This document shows, one piece after another, positions 28,026 through 37,011 of a stretch of DNA of 64,000 nt. Numbering within the stretch: the first letter of the stretch is position 1; every line of letters begins with the position of its first letter. The stretch is from an uncultured Paracoccaceae bacterium. Its GTDB lineage: Bacteria; Pseudomonadota; Alphaproteobacteria; Rhodobacterales; Rhodobacteraceae. The notes below the pieces were generated by a model. It was not told the DNA's origin, ran no database searches, and was given only the letters and a program-made list of their open reading frames with translations. The translations under genes and the position numbers were made by a program. Location: NCBI GenBank assembly GCA_947501025.1, contig CANMUM010000005.1, forward strand, positions 1 to 64,000, written 5' to 3'.

Positions 28026-28549
28026 CCGAATTTCATTTTAAAAAAAACTGGAACTTTAAATCGGTTCAGAGCGTACAGGCTAGAGCGCTTTATTCAATGA
28101 ATTCAGGAAGAATGCCATTTGGCTATAATGTTGTGATGGCTGGTCTCCTATGCTTCACGTTGATTTGCAGTTTTTTTATTATTTTCCGCCCAGATCATGC
28201 AAGTTTTTTTAGCCATATCGTTTTAGGATTGTTGATTGCATTTTATTCGATGATGATAGCGAGATTAATGTTGACCCGCGCTCTAAAAAAACACGTGACT
28301 TGGAAACGCAAAGATCAAGATATCATCGATATATATGAATTCACTTATGAACAAATTACGATTACGTCACCAGTTCGCAAAGCAGTGTTTGATTGGCAAT
28401 TTGCTGATGATATATTTGTGTGTAAAAAATATGTAACTATTTTTTTAAAGGGCCATGGCATCGTAATAGAAAAGCATGACTTTAAAGATGATGCTCAAAT
28501 GGAGAGTTTCGTTAATTTTTGCTATGAACGAACTGGTCTAAAAAGATAA
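28022..28549 (+). CDS. YcxB-like membrane protein
   Basis: 175 residues. Two adjacent hydrophobic segments (about residues 36-58 and 64-84) are followed by a soluble domain with FTYEQITITSPVRKAVFDWQ and FVCKKYVTIFLKGHGIVI, the pattern of YcxB-like proteins. The function is unknown. Its start overlaps the purB stop (ATGA), so it is translated with purB. Confidence 0.6.
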   Translation: MTEFHFKKNWNFKSVQSVQARALYSMNSGRMPFGYNVVMAGLLCFTLICSFFIIFRPDHASFFSHIVLGLLIAFYSMMIARLMLTRALKKHVTWKRKDQDIIDIYEFTYEQITITSPVRKAVFDWQFADDIFVCKKYVTIFLKGHGIVIEKHDFKDDAQMESFVNFCYERTGLKR

Positions 28550-28645
28550 TATATAAATATATGTTGCTGATTTCGTTTTTTATAGAGATGATAAGGATAA
28601 AGCGCGATGTAAAAGCCTCGCACTTTATACTATAAATCTAGAAAA

Positions 28646-28951
28646 TTACACTTCGTTCATAATTTCTTCTTTAGCTTCAGCGTCATATTCCGCAACTTTC
28701 GAACGAATGGTCGCTTCATCTGCTTTGCCTGAAAGATCTTCGATCAGTTTTCCAATCACATCTTCTGCACCCGCAAGTTCCATATCAGCTTTGATCAAAG
28801 CACGTGTGTAGTCAGCGGCATCTATGCCCAAAAGTTCAGATGCCCATATTGCAAGTTTTTTGTCGCGACGCGCTTCAGCCTTAAATTGCATTTCTGCATC
28901 ATGTGCATATTTATTTTCAAATGCTTTTTTACGATCATCCATTGAACTCAT
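28646..28951 (-). CDS. F1-ATPase inhibitor zeta subunit (DUF1476)
   Basis: 101 residues from the ATG at 28951. The conserved opening MSSMDDRKKAFENKYAHDAE and the LLGIDAADY motif identify the alphaproteobacterial zeta subunit, which blocks ATP hydrolysis by F1FO-ATPase. It is all-helical, acidic at the C-terminus and close to the family length of about 105. Longer starts run into the divergent purC-like gene region and are not needed. Confidence 0.85.
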   Translation of the reverse strand: MSSMDDRKKAFENKYAHDAEMQFKAEARRDKKLAIWASELLGIDAADYTRALIKADMELAGAEDVIGKLIEDLSGKADEATIRSKVAEYDAEAKEEIMNEV

Positions 28952-29091
28952 AATAGTACCTTTTTGTTGTTTAAATCCTATATGGCAAGCAATTTGATGG
29001 AGAACAAGGCGTGTGCTCAAGAAAATCATCACTTCTATTGCTGAAAAAGGCATTAACACGTATAGATAAGTCAATTGATAGGAAGTATTTT

Positions 29092-29763
29092 ATGGCCAAA
29101 CGGCGACTCATGTTTGAATCCAATTCAAAGAAATATTTTGAAGGTCCTGATCCCGGCAGTTTGATCCAGAATTTTTCCGAAGGAGCTGATGGTGTTGCTG
29201 TTCTCAATCACCGCATTTCTGAGTATTTTTTACAGGGTCTTTCAAGCGTCGGCATCGCCACACATTTTATCAAACGCCTCAATATGCATGAATCGCTTAT
29301 CCATCATCTTGAAATGGTACCGGTTACGATCAAAGTCCGTTTGAGAGCTGATGAGGATTATAGCCAGCGCATGGGTTTTCCACTTGCAACGATATTCTCA
29401 GCGCCCCTGCTTGAGGTGCATTACCGCAATAAAGAAGGCGTTTTGACCCAAGTTTCTCTGGGTGATCTCAGCACGCTTGGTGTGATGAATGATGATGAAA
29501 TTGAAGATCTTGAAAGGCTTATTGGTCGTGTAACCGACTATCTCGCTGGTCTATATTGGAGCATTGGATGTTTGCTTGTTGATTATCAGCTTGAAGTTGG
29601 TCGCCAATATTTCGATGACTACCCTTCAATGCTCGTAGTGACTGATGAGATCGGGCCTCAAAGCGCTCAGATTTGGGATCTTTCTGAAGATGGCGCTGAA
29701 ACGATTGTGAAACTAAAGGTCAGTGATATTGCCGATCGGCTATCACTTGGCCCACAAAAATAG
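29092..29763 (+). CDS. PurC (SAICAR synthetase) paralogue, probably inactive
   Basis: 223 residues from the ATG at 29092 (GGAAG 7 bases upstream). Overall similarity to PurC is plain: EGPDPGSLIQNF, VLNHRISEYF, GIATHFIKRLNM, VPVTIKVRL, LVDYQLEVGRQYF, VVTDEIGP and IWD. Key catalytic parts are gone. The EGKAK nucleotide-loop motif is ESNSK, the loop before VLNHRIS is shortened by several residues, RNxAxGS is RLRADED, and the C-terminal DKDRFR segment is missing. It reads as a pseudoenzyme, not a decayed gene, since the frame is intact. dctB begins 8 bases after its stop. Confidence 0.75.
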   Translation: MAKRRLMFESNSKKYFEGPDPGSLIQNFSEGADGVAVLNHRISEYFLQGLSSVGIATHFIKRLNMHESLIHHLEMVPVTIKVRLRADEDYSQRMGFPLATIFSAPLLEVHYRNKEGVLTQVSLGDLSTLGVMNDDEIEDLERLIGRVTDYLAGLYWSIGCLLVDYQLEVGRQYFDDYPSMLVVTDEIGPQSAQIWDLSEDGAETIVKLKVSDIADRLSLGPQK

Positions 29764-29771
29764 GTCGAGTA

Positions 29772-31454
29772 TTGCTGGGTTTGCGCACAGATTTTTTTCG
29801 CATCTTAATAACTTTCTTTACCGTTATTTTGATTGGCATGTTCGTTTATTTTTTCTACGGATTTATCACCACGCAGCTTACAAATAATTTGCGCACTGAA
29901 TCACAAAACCGATCATCACTTTTTGCAGGAAATATCAAAGGTGATATTCAAAGGCATACGATTGTCCCGCGGATTTTGGATCGAGATGAACGCATTGCCG
30001 CAAGCTTTTTGATCCCTGACCTAACCTTGAATGATGAATTTGAGCGCATTGCTAGTGAGCTTGAAAATTCTGAATTATATATCGTTTCACATGATCTTCG
30101 TATTATAAACTCATCAAATACGGCGCGTGTTGGCGATTTATTTGAATATGATATTATTGTTGAGCAAGCCATGCAGGATGGTGGGGCAGATTTTTATAAT
30201 AAAATTACCAATCAATATTATTCATCACGACGTGTGAGTGATCCTTATACGAGACTGCCATTGGGTATTATTGTGGTTCAAATTGATTTTACCCGCTATC
30301 AAACCAGTTGGAGGCGACTGGGTGTGGATATGCTTTTGACCTTCCAAAATGGTGAAGTGCTTATCGCAGCAAATGAGCAATATAATAGCACGAATATACA
30401 AAGCATATTGGATTTAGACCCCGAAATTGAACCTGAACAAGATCAATTTTCCAAGGTATTCAAAATCAACCAAGAAGACATATTCGTATTTCAAACTGAA
30501 GTTGGTATTGGCAGTTGGAAGCTTTATCTTTTTAATTCGGCGCAAAGAACACAACAGCTTATTCAGGGTTATGTCGCCCTTCTCGTTCTGACATTGGCTT
30601 CATTTATTTTATTTGGTCTTTACATGTTATCGCGGCGCTCCGCGCGCTCAAATGCGCGTTTTAGACGTGAAAGTGAAGAATTGCGCGCGCTTAATGCCCG
30701 CCTTATGACCGAAATGGAGCAAAGACGTTTGGCCGAAGATAATCTTCAAACCGCTGAGCAAAGCCTTGAGCAAAGCTCAAAACTCGCCGTTATCGGGCAA
30801 ATGTCAGCAGCCGTTGGACATGAACTCAACCAACCACTTGCGGCGATGCGCACTTATCTTGCTGGCGTTCGCACTTTATTGCGGCGCTCTCGTTTCTTAG
30901 AAGCTGGTCAAAATCTCAATCGCATTGATGATTTGATTGATCGTATGGGGTCCATCACACGGCAAATGCGCAGCTTTGCGCGTGCTCATGAAGGTCAGCA
31001 AAGCCATTTTGATTTACGAGAAGCGCTACTGAACTCCTTTGAGCTGATGACGCCTCAACTTGGTCAAATGAAAGTGCGGATCAAGCGAAATATTCCTGAG
31101 GAGCCTATAATGGTTCAAGGGGATATGGTGCGCACAGAACAAATTTTAATCAATCTTTTGCGCAATGCTCTGGAGGCAACTTCTGGTGATGAGGGTGATG
31201 AAATTGAGATGACATTGCGCCAAGGCAATGACCGTGCATTTGTCATCATTTCGGATAATGGGCATGGAATTGCTGATATCGATAAACTATTTGAACCATT
31301 TTACACGACAAAAGCACCAGGTGATGGGCTTGGGCTTGGGCTTGCGACATCTGCGAGCTATGCAAAGGATATGGGCGGTATTTTGCTTGCGCGTCAAAAC
31401 GATCCAAAAGGTGCTGTTTTTGAGTTGAATTTGGCTCTCGCAACGTCCAAATAG
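29772..31454 (+). CDS. dctB: C4-dicarboxylate-type sensor histidine kinase DctB
   Basis: 560 residues. Two transmembrane segments (about residues 9-33 and 261-283) enclose a periplasmic double-Cache-like sensor domain. A short coiled linker leads to the phospho-His motif SAAVGHELNQPLAAMRTYL, typical of DctB. The ATP-binding lid has NLLRNALEAT, SDNGHGI and GLGLGLATS. The start is TTG with no strong ribosome-binding site, 8 bases after the purC-like stop. It pairs with dctD downstream. The ligand is likely a C4-dicarboxylate by family; no dct transporter is in view. Confidence 0.85.
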   Translation: MLGLRTDFFRILITFFTVILIGMFVYFFYGFITTQLTNNLRTESQNRSSLFAGNIKGDIQRHTIVPRILDRDERIAASFLIPDLTLNDEFERIASELENSELYIVSHDLRIINSSNTARVGDLFEYDIIVEQAMQDGGADFYNKITNQYYSSRRVSDPYTRLPLGIIVVQIDFTRYQTSWRRLGVDMLLTFQNGEVLIAANEQYNSTNIQSILDLDPEIEPEQDQFSKVFKINQEDIFVFQTEVGIGSWKLYLFNSAQRTQQLIQGYVALLVLTLASFILFGLYMLSRRSARSNARFRRESEELRALNARLMTEMEQRRLAEDNLQTAEQSLEQSSKLAVIGQMSAAVGHELNQPLAAMRTYLAGVRTLLRRSRFLEAGQNLNRIDDLIDRMGSITRQMRSFARAHEGQQSHFDLREALLNSFELMTPQLGQMKVRIKRNIPEEPIMVQGDMVRTEQILINLLRNALEATSGDEGDEIEMTLRQGNDRAFVIISDNGHGIADIDKLFEPFYTTKAPGDGLGLGLATSASYAKDMGGILLARQNDPKGAVFELNLALATSK

Positions 31455-31474
31455 ATATCAATGAGGAGATATTT

Positions 31475-32782
31475 ATGCCCGATATGCAAGTCTATGTTGT
31501 CGATGATGAAGCTGAGATCCGTCATTCAATCGTACAGTTTCTTGAGCTTGAAGATTATAAAGCCCGCGAATTTGAGGATGGAGCAACTCTTTTAAGCGCC
31601 ATCTCACGTGATAGCTCGATTGTGATCGTGAGCGATATCCGTATGCCCAATATGGACGGTATGGAATTGCTGAGCAAAATCATGGCCGTAGATCGCAATA
31701 TCCCTGTGATTTTGATTACGGGTCATGGTGATATCCAGTTGGCGGTTGAGGCTATGCAAGCTGGTGCCTATGATTTTATTGAAAAACCCTTCGATCCAGA
31801 AAGATTGGCCGCTCAAGTCAAACGTGCGGCAGAAGCGCGTTCTTTGGCATTGAGCAACCGTGAATTGCGCAATGCTCTATCAGACCCTGATCGTCTTCAA
31901 CATGTCTTTGTCGGGCAAAGTGATAGCGTTGTGAGCATTCGTGAAAATATTATTGATTTTGCTCAAAGCGATGATCATGTGTTGATCCGTGGCGAGATTG
32001 GGACAGGTCGCTCACTTGCTGCGCGTGCTATTCATGCCGCAAGTCAAGGCGTGCGCAATCCGATCCAAATTCTCAATTGCGCCGCTATGAGCGAAGAAGA
32101 AATGACAGAATATCTATTTGGTGGCGGGCAGGTTCTTGCTGCATTTAACTCCCCTAACCCGCTGACATTGGTTTTTGATGACATTTGTTCCATGTCACCT
32201 ATTTTGCAGCGCAAGCTTGCTGATGCCCTTTCCAAAAATGAAGATGATGAAAAACCGCATATACGCGTGATCGCCATTGAAACCTGTCCTGCTGAGGGCG
32301 AGCTTGAATCTGAGCTGCTGCATCTCATATCTGGAAAAACATTAAATATTGTTTCATTGCGTGATCGTGGTGGTGATATTTTGATTTTGTTCAATTGGCA
32401 TTTTGAACGTTATTGTGCCGATTATGGCCATGATGTGCCTGAGCTTGATGCAAGTTCCGCTGCAACATTGATGACGGCTCCATGGACTGGAAATATTCGA
32501 CAATTGATGAAATTTGCCGAGAATGCCGCAATGCGCATTGGTAATGGTGAAAGCTTGGATAAAATTATTGAAACTGAGTTTGAGAGCCAAAATGGCAATT
32601 CAATAACAAAAGGTAGCCCATTAAAAGCTCAAGTTGATGCATTTGAAGAAATGCTCATTCGCAATGCGCTCAAACGTCATCGCGGCTCAATCGCCAATGT
32701 ACTTGAGGAGCTGTCACTGCCTCGTCGTACATTAAATGAAAAAATGGCGCGTTATAGCCTTTCCCGCGCGGATTTCACATGA
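31475..32782 (+). CDS. dctD: DctD-like response regulator with altered AAA+ core
   Basis: 435 residues; ribosome-binding site GAGGAG. The receiver is intact (VVDDEAEIR, phospho-Asp in VSDIRMPNMDG, Lys in IEKPFD). The AAA+ domain departs from sigma-54 activators: Walker A is GEIGTGRS with Arg for Lys, Walker B is LVFDD, and the ELFG...GAFTGA stretch has become YLFGGGQVLAAFNSPNP. The C-terminal Fis-type HTH (VLEELSLPRRTLNEKM) is present. It can probably bind DNA in response to DctB but is unlikely to remodel sigma-54 polymerase. Recognition as DctD rests mainly on the dctB partner. Confidence 0.8.
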   Translation: MPDMQVYVVDDEAEIRHSIVQFLELEDYKAREFEDGATLLSAISRDSSIVIVSDIRMPNMDGMELLSKIMAVDRNIPVILITGHGDIQLAVEAMQAGAYDFIEKPFDPERLAAQVKRAAEARSLALSNRELRNALSDPDRLQHVFVGQSDSVVSIRENIIDFAQSDDHVLIRGEIGTGRSLAARAIHAASQGVRNPIQILNCAAMSEEEMTEYLFGGGQVLAAFNSPNPLTLVFDDICSMSPILQRKLADALSKNEDDEKPHIRVIAIETCPAEGELESELLHLISGKTLNIVSLRDRGGDILILFNWHFERYCADYGHDVPELDASSAATLMTAPWTGNIRQLMKFAENAAMRIGNGESLDKIIETEFESQNGNSITKGSPLKAQVDAFEEMLIRNALKRHRGSIANVLEELSLPRRTLNEKMARYSLSRADFT

Positions 32783-32802
32783 ATTAAAGGCTTGGCAAAC
32801 CT

Positions 32803-33780
32803 TTAGGCCGAGCCGATCAATATCCCGACTGCAAGCACCAAAGCGCCTCCAATTAAAACTTGGAGGCTGGCTTTCATCCATGGTGTTTCCATATATTTGT
32901 GCTGCACATAAGTTATCACACCAAGCTCAATAAACACGACAATGATGGCGACAATGGTGGCTGTCCAAAAATCTGTAATCAGATATGGCAAAGCATGACC
33001 AAGCCCGCCAATTGTTGTCATAAGGCCCGTAATAATGCCCCGTGCGATGGGTGAGCCGCGCCCTGAAATCACACCATCATCAGCAATATATTCCGTTAAT
33101 CCCATTGAAATCCCTGCACCCAATGAAGCTGATAAACCAACGAGAAATGTGCTATATGTGTTACCAGTCGCAAAAGCCGCTGCAAAAATGGGAGCAAGTG
33201 TGGATACAGAGCCATCAATCAAACCCGCAAGCCCTGGTTGAACATAGGAAAGAATGAAGCTGCGCCGTGCTTCTTTATCTTCTAATTCGGTCTCGTCATT
33301 GCTTTGAAAAACTTGCCCTGCCGCTTGCACATGCCCTGCCTCGGCAGCAGCAAGATCACCCAGAAGCTTCCGCGTATCTGCATCACTGCTGCGTTTGGCT
33401 GCCTCAACGTAAAATGCTTCAGCGGTGCGCTCCATAGCGCGCGCGTGCTCACGAGCTGTTTCAAGATTAAGCTCAAGCGACATCCAATCTGTGCGAATGG
33501 GCGGAAAACCTTTGACATATTCACGGCGCATGAGCGGAATCTCATCACCAAAACGCATCTTATAAAGCGTGATTAAGGCTTGGCGGTGCCCATCTTCTTC
33601 AAGAGCCATCTCATCAAATTGTGCGGCATTTTCAGGATATTGATCGCGAAGTCTCGATGCATAAGCACGGTAAATCCGTGCGTCATCTTCTTCAGCCGAA
33701 ATCGCAAGCGCGATCAATTCAGCCTCAGATAGATCCGTAACGCTGCGTTTTTTATCAACAAGATTAAATAATTTGATCAT
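32803..33780 (-). CDS. mbfA: MbfA-type iron exporter (ferritin-like plus VIT1/CCC1 domain)
   Basis: 325 residues. The N-terminal half is a rubrerythrin-like diiron domain (helices with EEDDARIYRAY, EEDGHRQAL and AEAGHVQAA carrying Glu and His ligands). The C-terminal half is a VIT1/CCC1 membrane domain with about five hydrophobic segments, beginning with FILSYVQPGLAGLIDGSVST. This fusion is the membrane-bound ferritin MbfA, which exports iron and protects against peroxide and iron stress in alphaproteobacteria under Irr control. A candidate operator lies upstream. Confidence 0.88.
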   Translation of the reverse strand: MIKLFNLVDKKRSVTDLSEAELIALAISAEEDDARIYRAYASRLRDQYPENAAQFDEMALEEDGHRQALITLYKMRFGDEIPLMRREYVKGFPPIRTDWMSLELNLETAREHARAMERTAEAFYVEAAKRSSDADTRKLLGDLAAAEAGHVQAAGQVFQSNDETELEDKEARRSFILSYVQPGLAGLIDGSVSTLAPIFAAAFATGNTYSTFLVGLSASLGAGISMGLTEYIADDGVISGRGSPIARGIITGLMTTIGGLGHALPYLITDFWTATIVAIIVVFIELGVITYVQHKYMETPWMKASLQVLIGGALVLAVGILIGSA

Positions 33781-33813
33781 TTATGAAACCGTCTCAATAC
33801 CAAAAAGGTGAAT

Positions 33814-33839
33814 AATAGACATATTCTATTTATAATAGA
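33814..33839 (-). promoter_or_regulatory. Candidate operator upstream of mbfA
   Basis: AATAGA (33814-33819), TCTATT (33825-33830) and AATAGA (33834-33839) form two overlapping dyads with 5- and 3-base centres, 34 to 59 bases upstream of the mbfA start. Irr-type iron regulators bind AT-rich dyads (ICE boxes) before mbfA in related bacteria; this is not the textbook ICE sequence, so the identity of the binding protein is inference. Confidence 0.45.
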
Positions 33840-33961
33840 TTTATCGTTGATATCGGTTCTGGTCAACATCTGGCCTATCATATGTTGAGTTATGGAATAC
33901 GGGTTGGATTCAATGCCATTTAGCCCTTGTCATTTCGAGGCGTGATTGTGTAAATAATCAC

Positions 33962-34987
33962 ATGAATAAAATTACCCTTCCTACGCCCGATGATTGGCAT
34001 CTCCATCTCCGTGATGGTGATATGTTGAACAGGGTTGCACCGCTTTCAAGTGATTTTGCGCGGGCGATCATCATGCCAAATCTCGTTCCACCCGTTGTGA
34101 ATGTTGATCTGGCAAAAGCTTACCGCGATCGCATTATCAATGCAGGTTTTGCAAACCCCTTGATGACATTATATCTCACGGAAAGCACTTCAATTGCTGA
34201 TATTGATGCGGCAATCGATTGGGGGCATGTTCATGCGTTGAAGCTCTACCCTGCAGGCGCAACAACAAATTCGGCTTCAGGTGTGCATAATATTGATAAA
34301 GTTATGCCGGTTCTTGAACATATGGCGAAGCGCGGCTTGCCACTTTGCGTACATGGTGAAGTGACAGATCCAGAGATCGATATTTTCGACCGTGAATCCG
34401 TGTTTATCGAGCGCATTTTAGCGCCTTTGCGCATTCGCCTGCCAGAATTAAAAATCACTATGGAGCATGTGACTACCAAAGACGGTGTGGATTATGTGCT
34501 TTCCCAAGACAAAAATGTCGGTGCGACCATCACGACCCATCACTTGATTATTGATCGCAATGATCTGCTGGTTGGCGGTGTAAAGCCGCATTTTTATTGC
34601 TTACCCATTGTGAAACGCCGCCTCCATCGCGATGCTCTTCGCAAAGCGGCGACCTCTGGGGATCACCGGTTTTTTCTGGGAACAGATAGTGCGCCTCATT
34701 CGCTTGATAAAAAAGAATGTGAATGCTGTGCCGCTGGTGTATTCTCGTCGCCAAATACGATGCCTTGGCTTGCTCAAGTATTTGATGAAGAAGGAAAACT
34801 TGAGAATTTGGAGAAGTTTGCATCGCTAAACGGCCCCGCACATTACAATTTGCCCGTGAATGAAGGCATTATGACGATTGAACGCCAAGATACGCCTGTT
34901 ATTTTTCCAAAATCATATGGTGAAAGCGATACATTGGTGACGCTATTTGACCCGGGGCAGCCCTTATATTGGAAGGTCACTTTATGA
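33962..34987 (+). CDS. pyrC: Dihydroorotase (class II)
   Basis: Pyrimidine synthesis enzyme that closes carbamoyl-aspartate to dihydroorotate. Metal-binding [12 protein letters not shown] (residues 11-22), carbamylated-Lys motif [13 protein letters not shown] and LCVHGEVTD are present, followed by TTHHL and the catalytic Asp in GTDSAPH. The length of 341 residues is normal for the E. coli-type enzyme. It overlaps the next gene by ATGA and forms a pyrC-lipoprotein-pyrE unit. Confidence 0.96.
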   Translation: MNKITLPTPDDWHLHLRDGDMLNRVAPLSSDFARAIIMPNLVPPVVNVDLAKAYRDRIINAGFANPLMTLYLTESTSIADIDAAIDWGHVHALKLYPAGATTNSASGVHNIDKVMPVLEHMAKRGLPLCVHGEVTDPEIDIFDRESVFIERILAPLRIRLPELKITMEHVTTKDGVDYVLSQDKNVGATITTHHLIIDRNDLLVGGVKPHFYCLPIVKRRLHRDALRKAATSGDHRFFLGTDSAPHSLDKKECECCAAGVFSSPNTMPWLAQVFDEEGKLENLEKFASLNGPAHYNLPVNEGIMTIERQDTPVIFPKSYGESDTLVTLFDPGQPLYWKVTL

Positions 34988-35262
34988 AATATATGATCCC
35001 TTTCCTATCGCTTTTGGCTTGTGGTGAAAGCGTTGTGCAACATGGGGTTCTCCCCGCACCCGACATTAATGGTAAGCCAAGTTATTTGGTGAGAATCCCT
35101 GTCCAAGATAGTGGAAGCGCTCGCGGCTTAACGAATTATGATCAACAATGGATTCTTGAAACTCAAATTTGTCAAAATGGTTTTCAAGATACAAAAATCG
35201 AATATGCCCCCTTCTCTGATGATGGTATAAGCACCAAAAATATCACATTCTACTGCCTATAA
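34984..35262 (+). CDS. Small putative lipoprotein between pyrC and pyrE
   Basis: 92 residues from the ATG at 34984, which overlaps the pyrC stop. The N-terminus [16 protein letters not shown] has a short hydrophobic stretch and a lipobox-like LLAC, so the mature chain may begin at Cys13. The remainder is polar with two further cysteines (ICQNGF and FYCL). No family is recognised. Tight coupling to pyrC suggests co-expression, with no evidence for a role in pyrimidine synthesis. Confidence 0.6.
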   Translation: MKYMIPFLSLLACGESVVQHGVLPAPDINGKPSYLVRIPVQDSGSARGLTNYDQQWILETQICQNGFQDTKIEYAPFSDDGISTKNITFYCL

Positions 35263-35285
35263 AAAATAAATCTTAAGGAACCCAC

Positions 35286-35981
35286 ATGCAATCCCCATCA
35301 TTTATCGATCCCAAAGAAATGGCGCGTTTGGCCGCAAAAATGCTTATTGAGATTGGCGCTGTGAATTTTAACACAAAGGAGCCGTACACATTGGCATCGG
35401 GATTGGTTTCCCCTTCATATATTGATTGCCGTACCATTATTTCATATCCACGTATTCGCGCAGCCTTGATGGATTTCATGGTCGCGCGTGTGATGGCTGA
35501 TGCGGGATTTGAAGCCTTTGATGTGGTTGCGGGTGGTGAAACAGCGGGCATCCCCTTTGGTGCATGGGTTGCTGAGCGCATGGAGCTTCCAATGATTTAC
35601 GTACGCAAAAAACCCAAAGGCTACGGAAAAAATGCGCAAATCGAGGGTGTGCTGAAAGAAGGTCAGCGGGTTCTTTTGGTTGAAGACCTCACCACCGATG
35701 GCGGCTCAAAATTGAAATTCGTACAGGCTTTGCGCGATGCAGGCGCGGTTTGCGACCATACATCGGTTGTTTTCTTCTATGATATTTTCCCAGGCACAGA
35801 AGCCAATCTCGCTGAGCATAATCTTAAATTGCACTATCTCACAACTTGGCCAGATGTCTTAGCTGCCGCGCGCGAAGGTGATTATTTTGACAAAACCACG
35901 CTTGATGAGGTCGATAAATTCTTTGAAGACCCGCTCGCTTGGTCTGCCGCGCATGGCGGCGTTGCAGAAGTCAGCAAATAA
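35286..35981 (+). CDS. pyrE: Orotate phosphoribosyltransferase
   Basis: Joins orotate and PRPP to give OMP. The PRPP-binding motif [14 protein letters not shown] (about residues 123-136) and the dimer-loop motif [17 protein letters not shown] are clear. The length of 231 residues fits the longer alphaproteobacterial form. An AAGGAA ribosome-binding site lies 7 bases before the ATG. It stands with pyrC in one transcript. Confidence 0.95.
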   Translation: MQSPSFIDPKEMARLAAKMLIEIGAVNFNTKEPYTLASGLVSPSYIDCRTIISYPRIRAALMDFMVARVMADAGFEAFDVVAGGETAGIPFGAWVAERMELPMIYVRKKPKGYGKNAQIEGVLKEGQRVLLVEDLTTDGGSKLKFVQALRDAGAVCDHTSVVFFYDIFPGTEANLAEHNLKLHYLTTWPDVLAAAREGDYFDKTTLDEVDKFFEDPLAWSAAHGGVAEVSK

Positions 35982-35982
35982 A

Positions 35983-36423
35983 TTACCTTTTCACGCGATA
36001 TTCTTGATGGCAAGATTTGCAAGTTCCTGCGAAGGCTTGAAGTGAAGTTTTCGCAGATTCTTCATCTTCCGTCTCAACAGCCATAGTGAAGTTGGCAATC
36101 GCTGATTCCAGCTCAGTCATCTTACCTTGAAAACCTTCGCTATCTTCCCAAATCTTCGGGCTTGCTTCGGATGGTTCTTGATCGCTGCCTTCTGGAAAAC
36201 TTTGCTTCAAAACAACAAGAGCCGTGTTCATAACTGCTGCTTGCGCTTTCAGCTCTTTGAAGTCTTGTACATCACCTTTAAGAGCTGGCTGAACAGATTT
36301 CATAACCGAGCCAAGTGCCATCATTGCATTCATTCGATCAAGAACAACACCGCTCGCACCACTATGCGCGAAAAGCCCAGCTCCAATCGCGCTTGCAGAA
36401 ATAATTGTTATAATGCGTTTCAT
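35983..36423 (-). CDS. Cytochrome c'
   Basis: 146 residues. A cleavable signal peptide (MKRIITIISASAIGAGLFAHS) directs it to the periplasm. The C-terminal CKSCHQEYR is the C-x2-C-H haem site in the position expected for a four-helix cytochrome c', and RMNAMMALGSVMK matches helix 1. Cytochromes c' bind NO or CO and protect against NO. It is convergent with pyrE, one base apart. Confidence 0.85.
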   Translation of the reverse strand: MKRIITIISASAIGAGLFAHSGASGVVLDRMNAMMALGSVMKSVQPALKGDVQDFKELKAQAAVMNTALVVLKQSFPEGSDQEPSEASPKIWEDSEGFQGKMTELESAIANFTMAVETEDEESAKTSLQAFAGTCKSCHQEYRVKR

Positions 36424-36435
36424 ATCTTAGCCTTT

Positions 36436-36990
36436 CTAATTGTTTTTTGTCGAAATATCAGTATCTTGCCCATCAAGGTTAATGGTGTTTTTGCGCAATT
36501 GATATGCATGGATTTCTTCATCTGTCATTTTTGCAAAATGCGGAATAAGGCGATTTTCGGCGCGCGGTGCAATCAGTTCCATTTCAGGTGCAGAGAAGCC
36601 GCATGATGTATGAACGAGGTCAAAATCAAATAAAAATATCTGTCGCATGGCTGGATTGGCACCAAACATTTCTTCATATTTGTTCCATTGATCGCTTCCC
36701 TTTGATAGCGAGCGGGCAGTGCCAAATAATCTGATATTCATTGGTGCGCCCTTAAAGGTCACAAATAGCAAGGTCATGCGATTATTTTGCATGATATGGC
36801 TTGCGGTCTCATTTCCTGATCCTGTAAAATTATACCAGACAAGCTGATTTGGTGATAATATGCGCAAAGAATCTAAGCCTTTGGGAGACATATTGACCCG
36901 CCCATCAGCAGCCGTGGCCACAAAAAACATGGGTTGTTCTTTGATTTTCTCTTCAATTGCTGATGTTAATTTTTCAAGTTTCATTCCCAT
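36436..36990 (-). CDS. Pyridoxamine-5'-phosphate oxidase-fold flavoprotein
   Basis: 184 residues with the split-barrel pattern of PPOX-like proteins: EQPMFFVATAADGRVNMSPKG at the start, NRMTLLFVTFKGAP and FDLVHTSCGFSAPEM. The last motif is typical of a subgroup of FMN- or haem-binding PPOX-like proteins. The substrate is unknown. It lies 12 bases upstream of the cytochrome c' gene on the same strand, so the two may be co-transcribed. Confidence 0.75.
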   Translation of the reverse strand: MGMKLEKLTSAIEEKIKEQPMFFVATAADGRVNMSPKGLDSLRILSPNQLVWYNFTGSGNETASHIMQNNRMTLLFVTFKGAPMNIRLFGTARSLSKGSDQWNKYEEMFGANPAMRQIFLFDFDLVHTSCGFSAPEMELIAPRAENRLIPHFAKMTDEEIHAYQLRKNTINLDGQDTDISTKNN

Positions 36991-37011
36991 ATGAGAAACC
37001 TAGATCAATAA

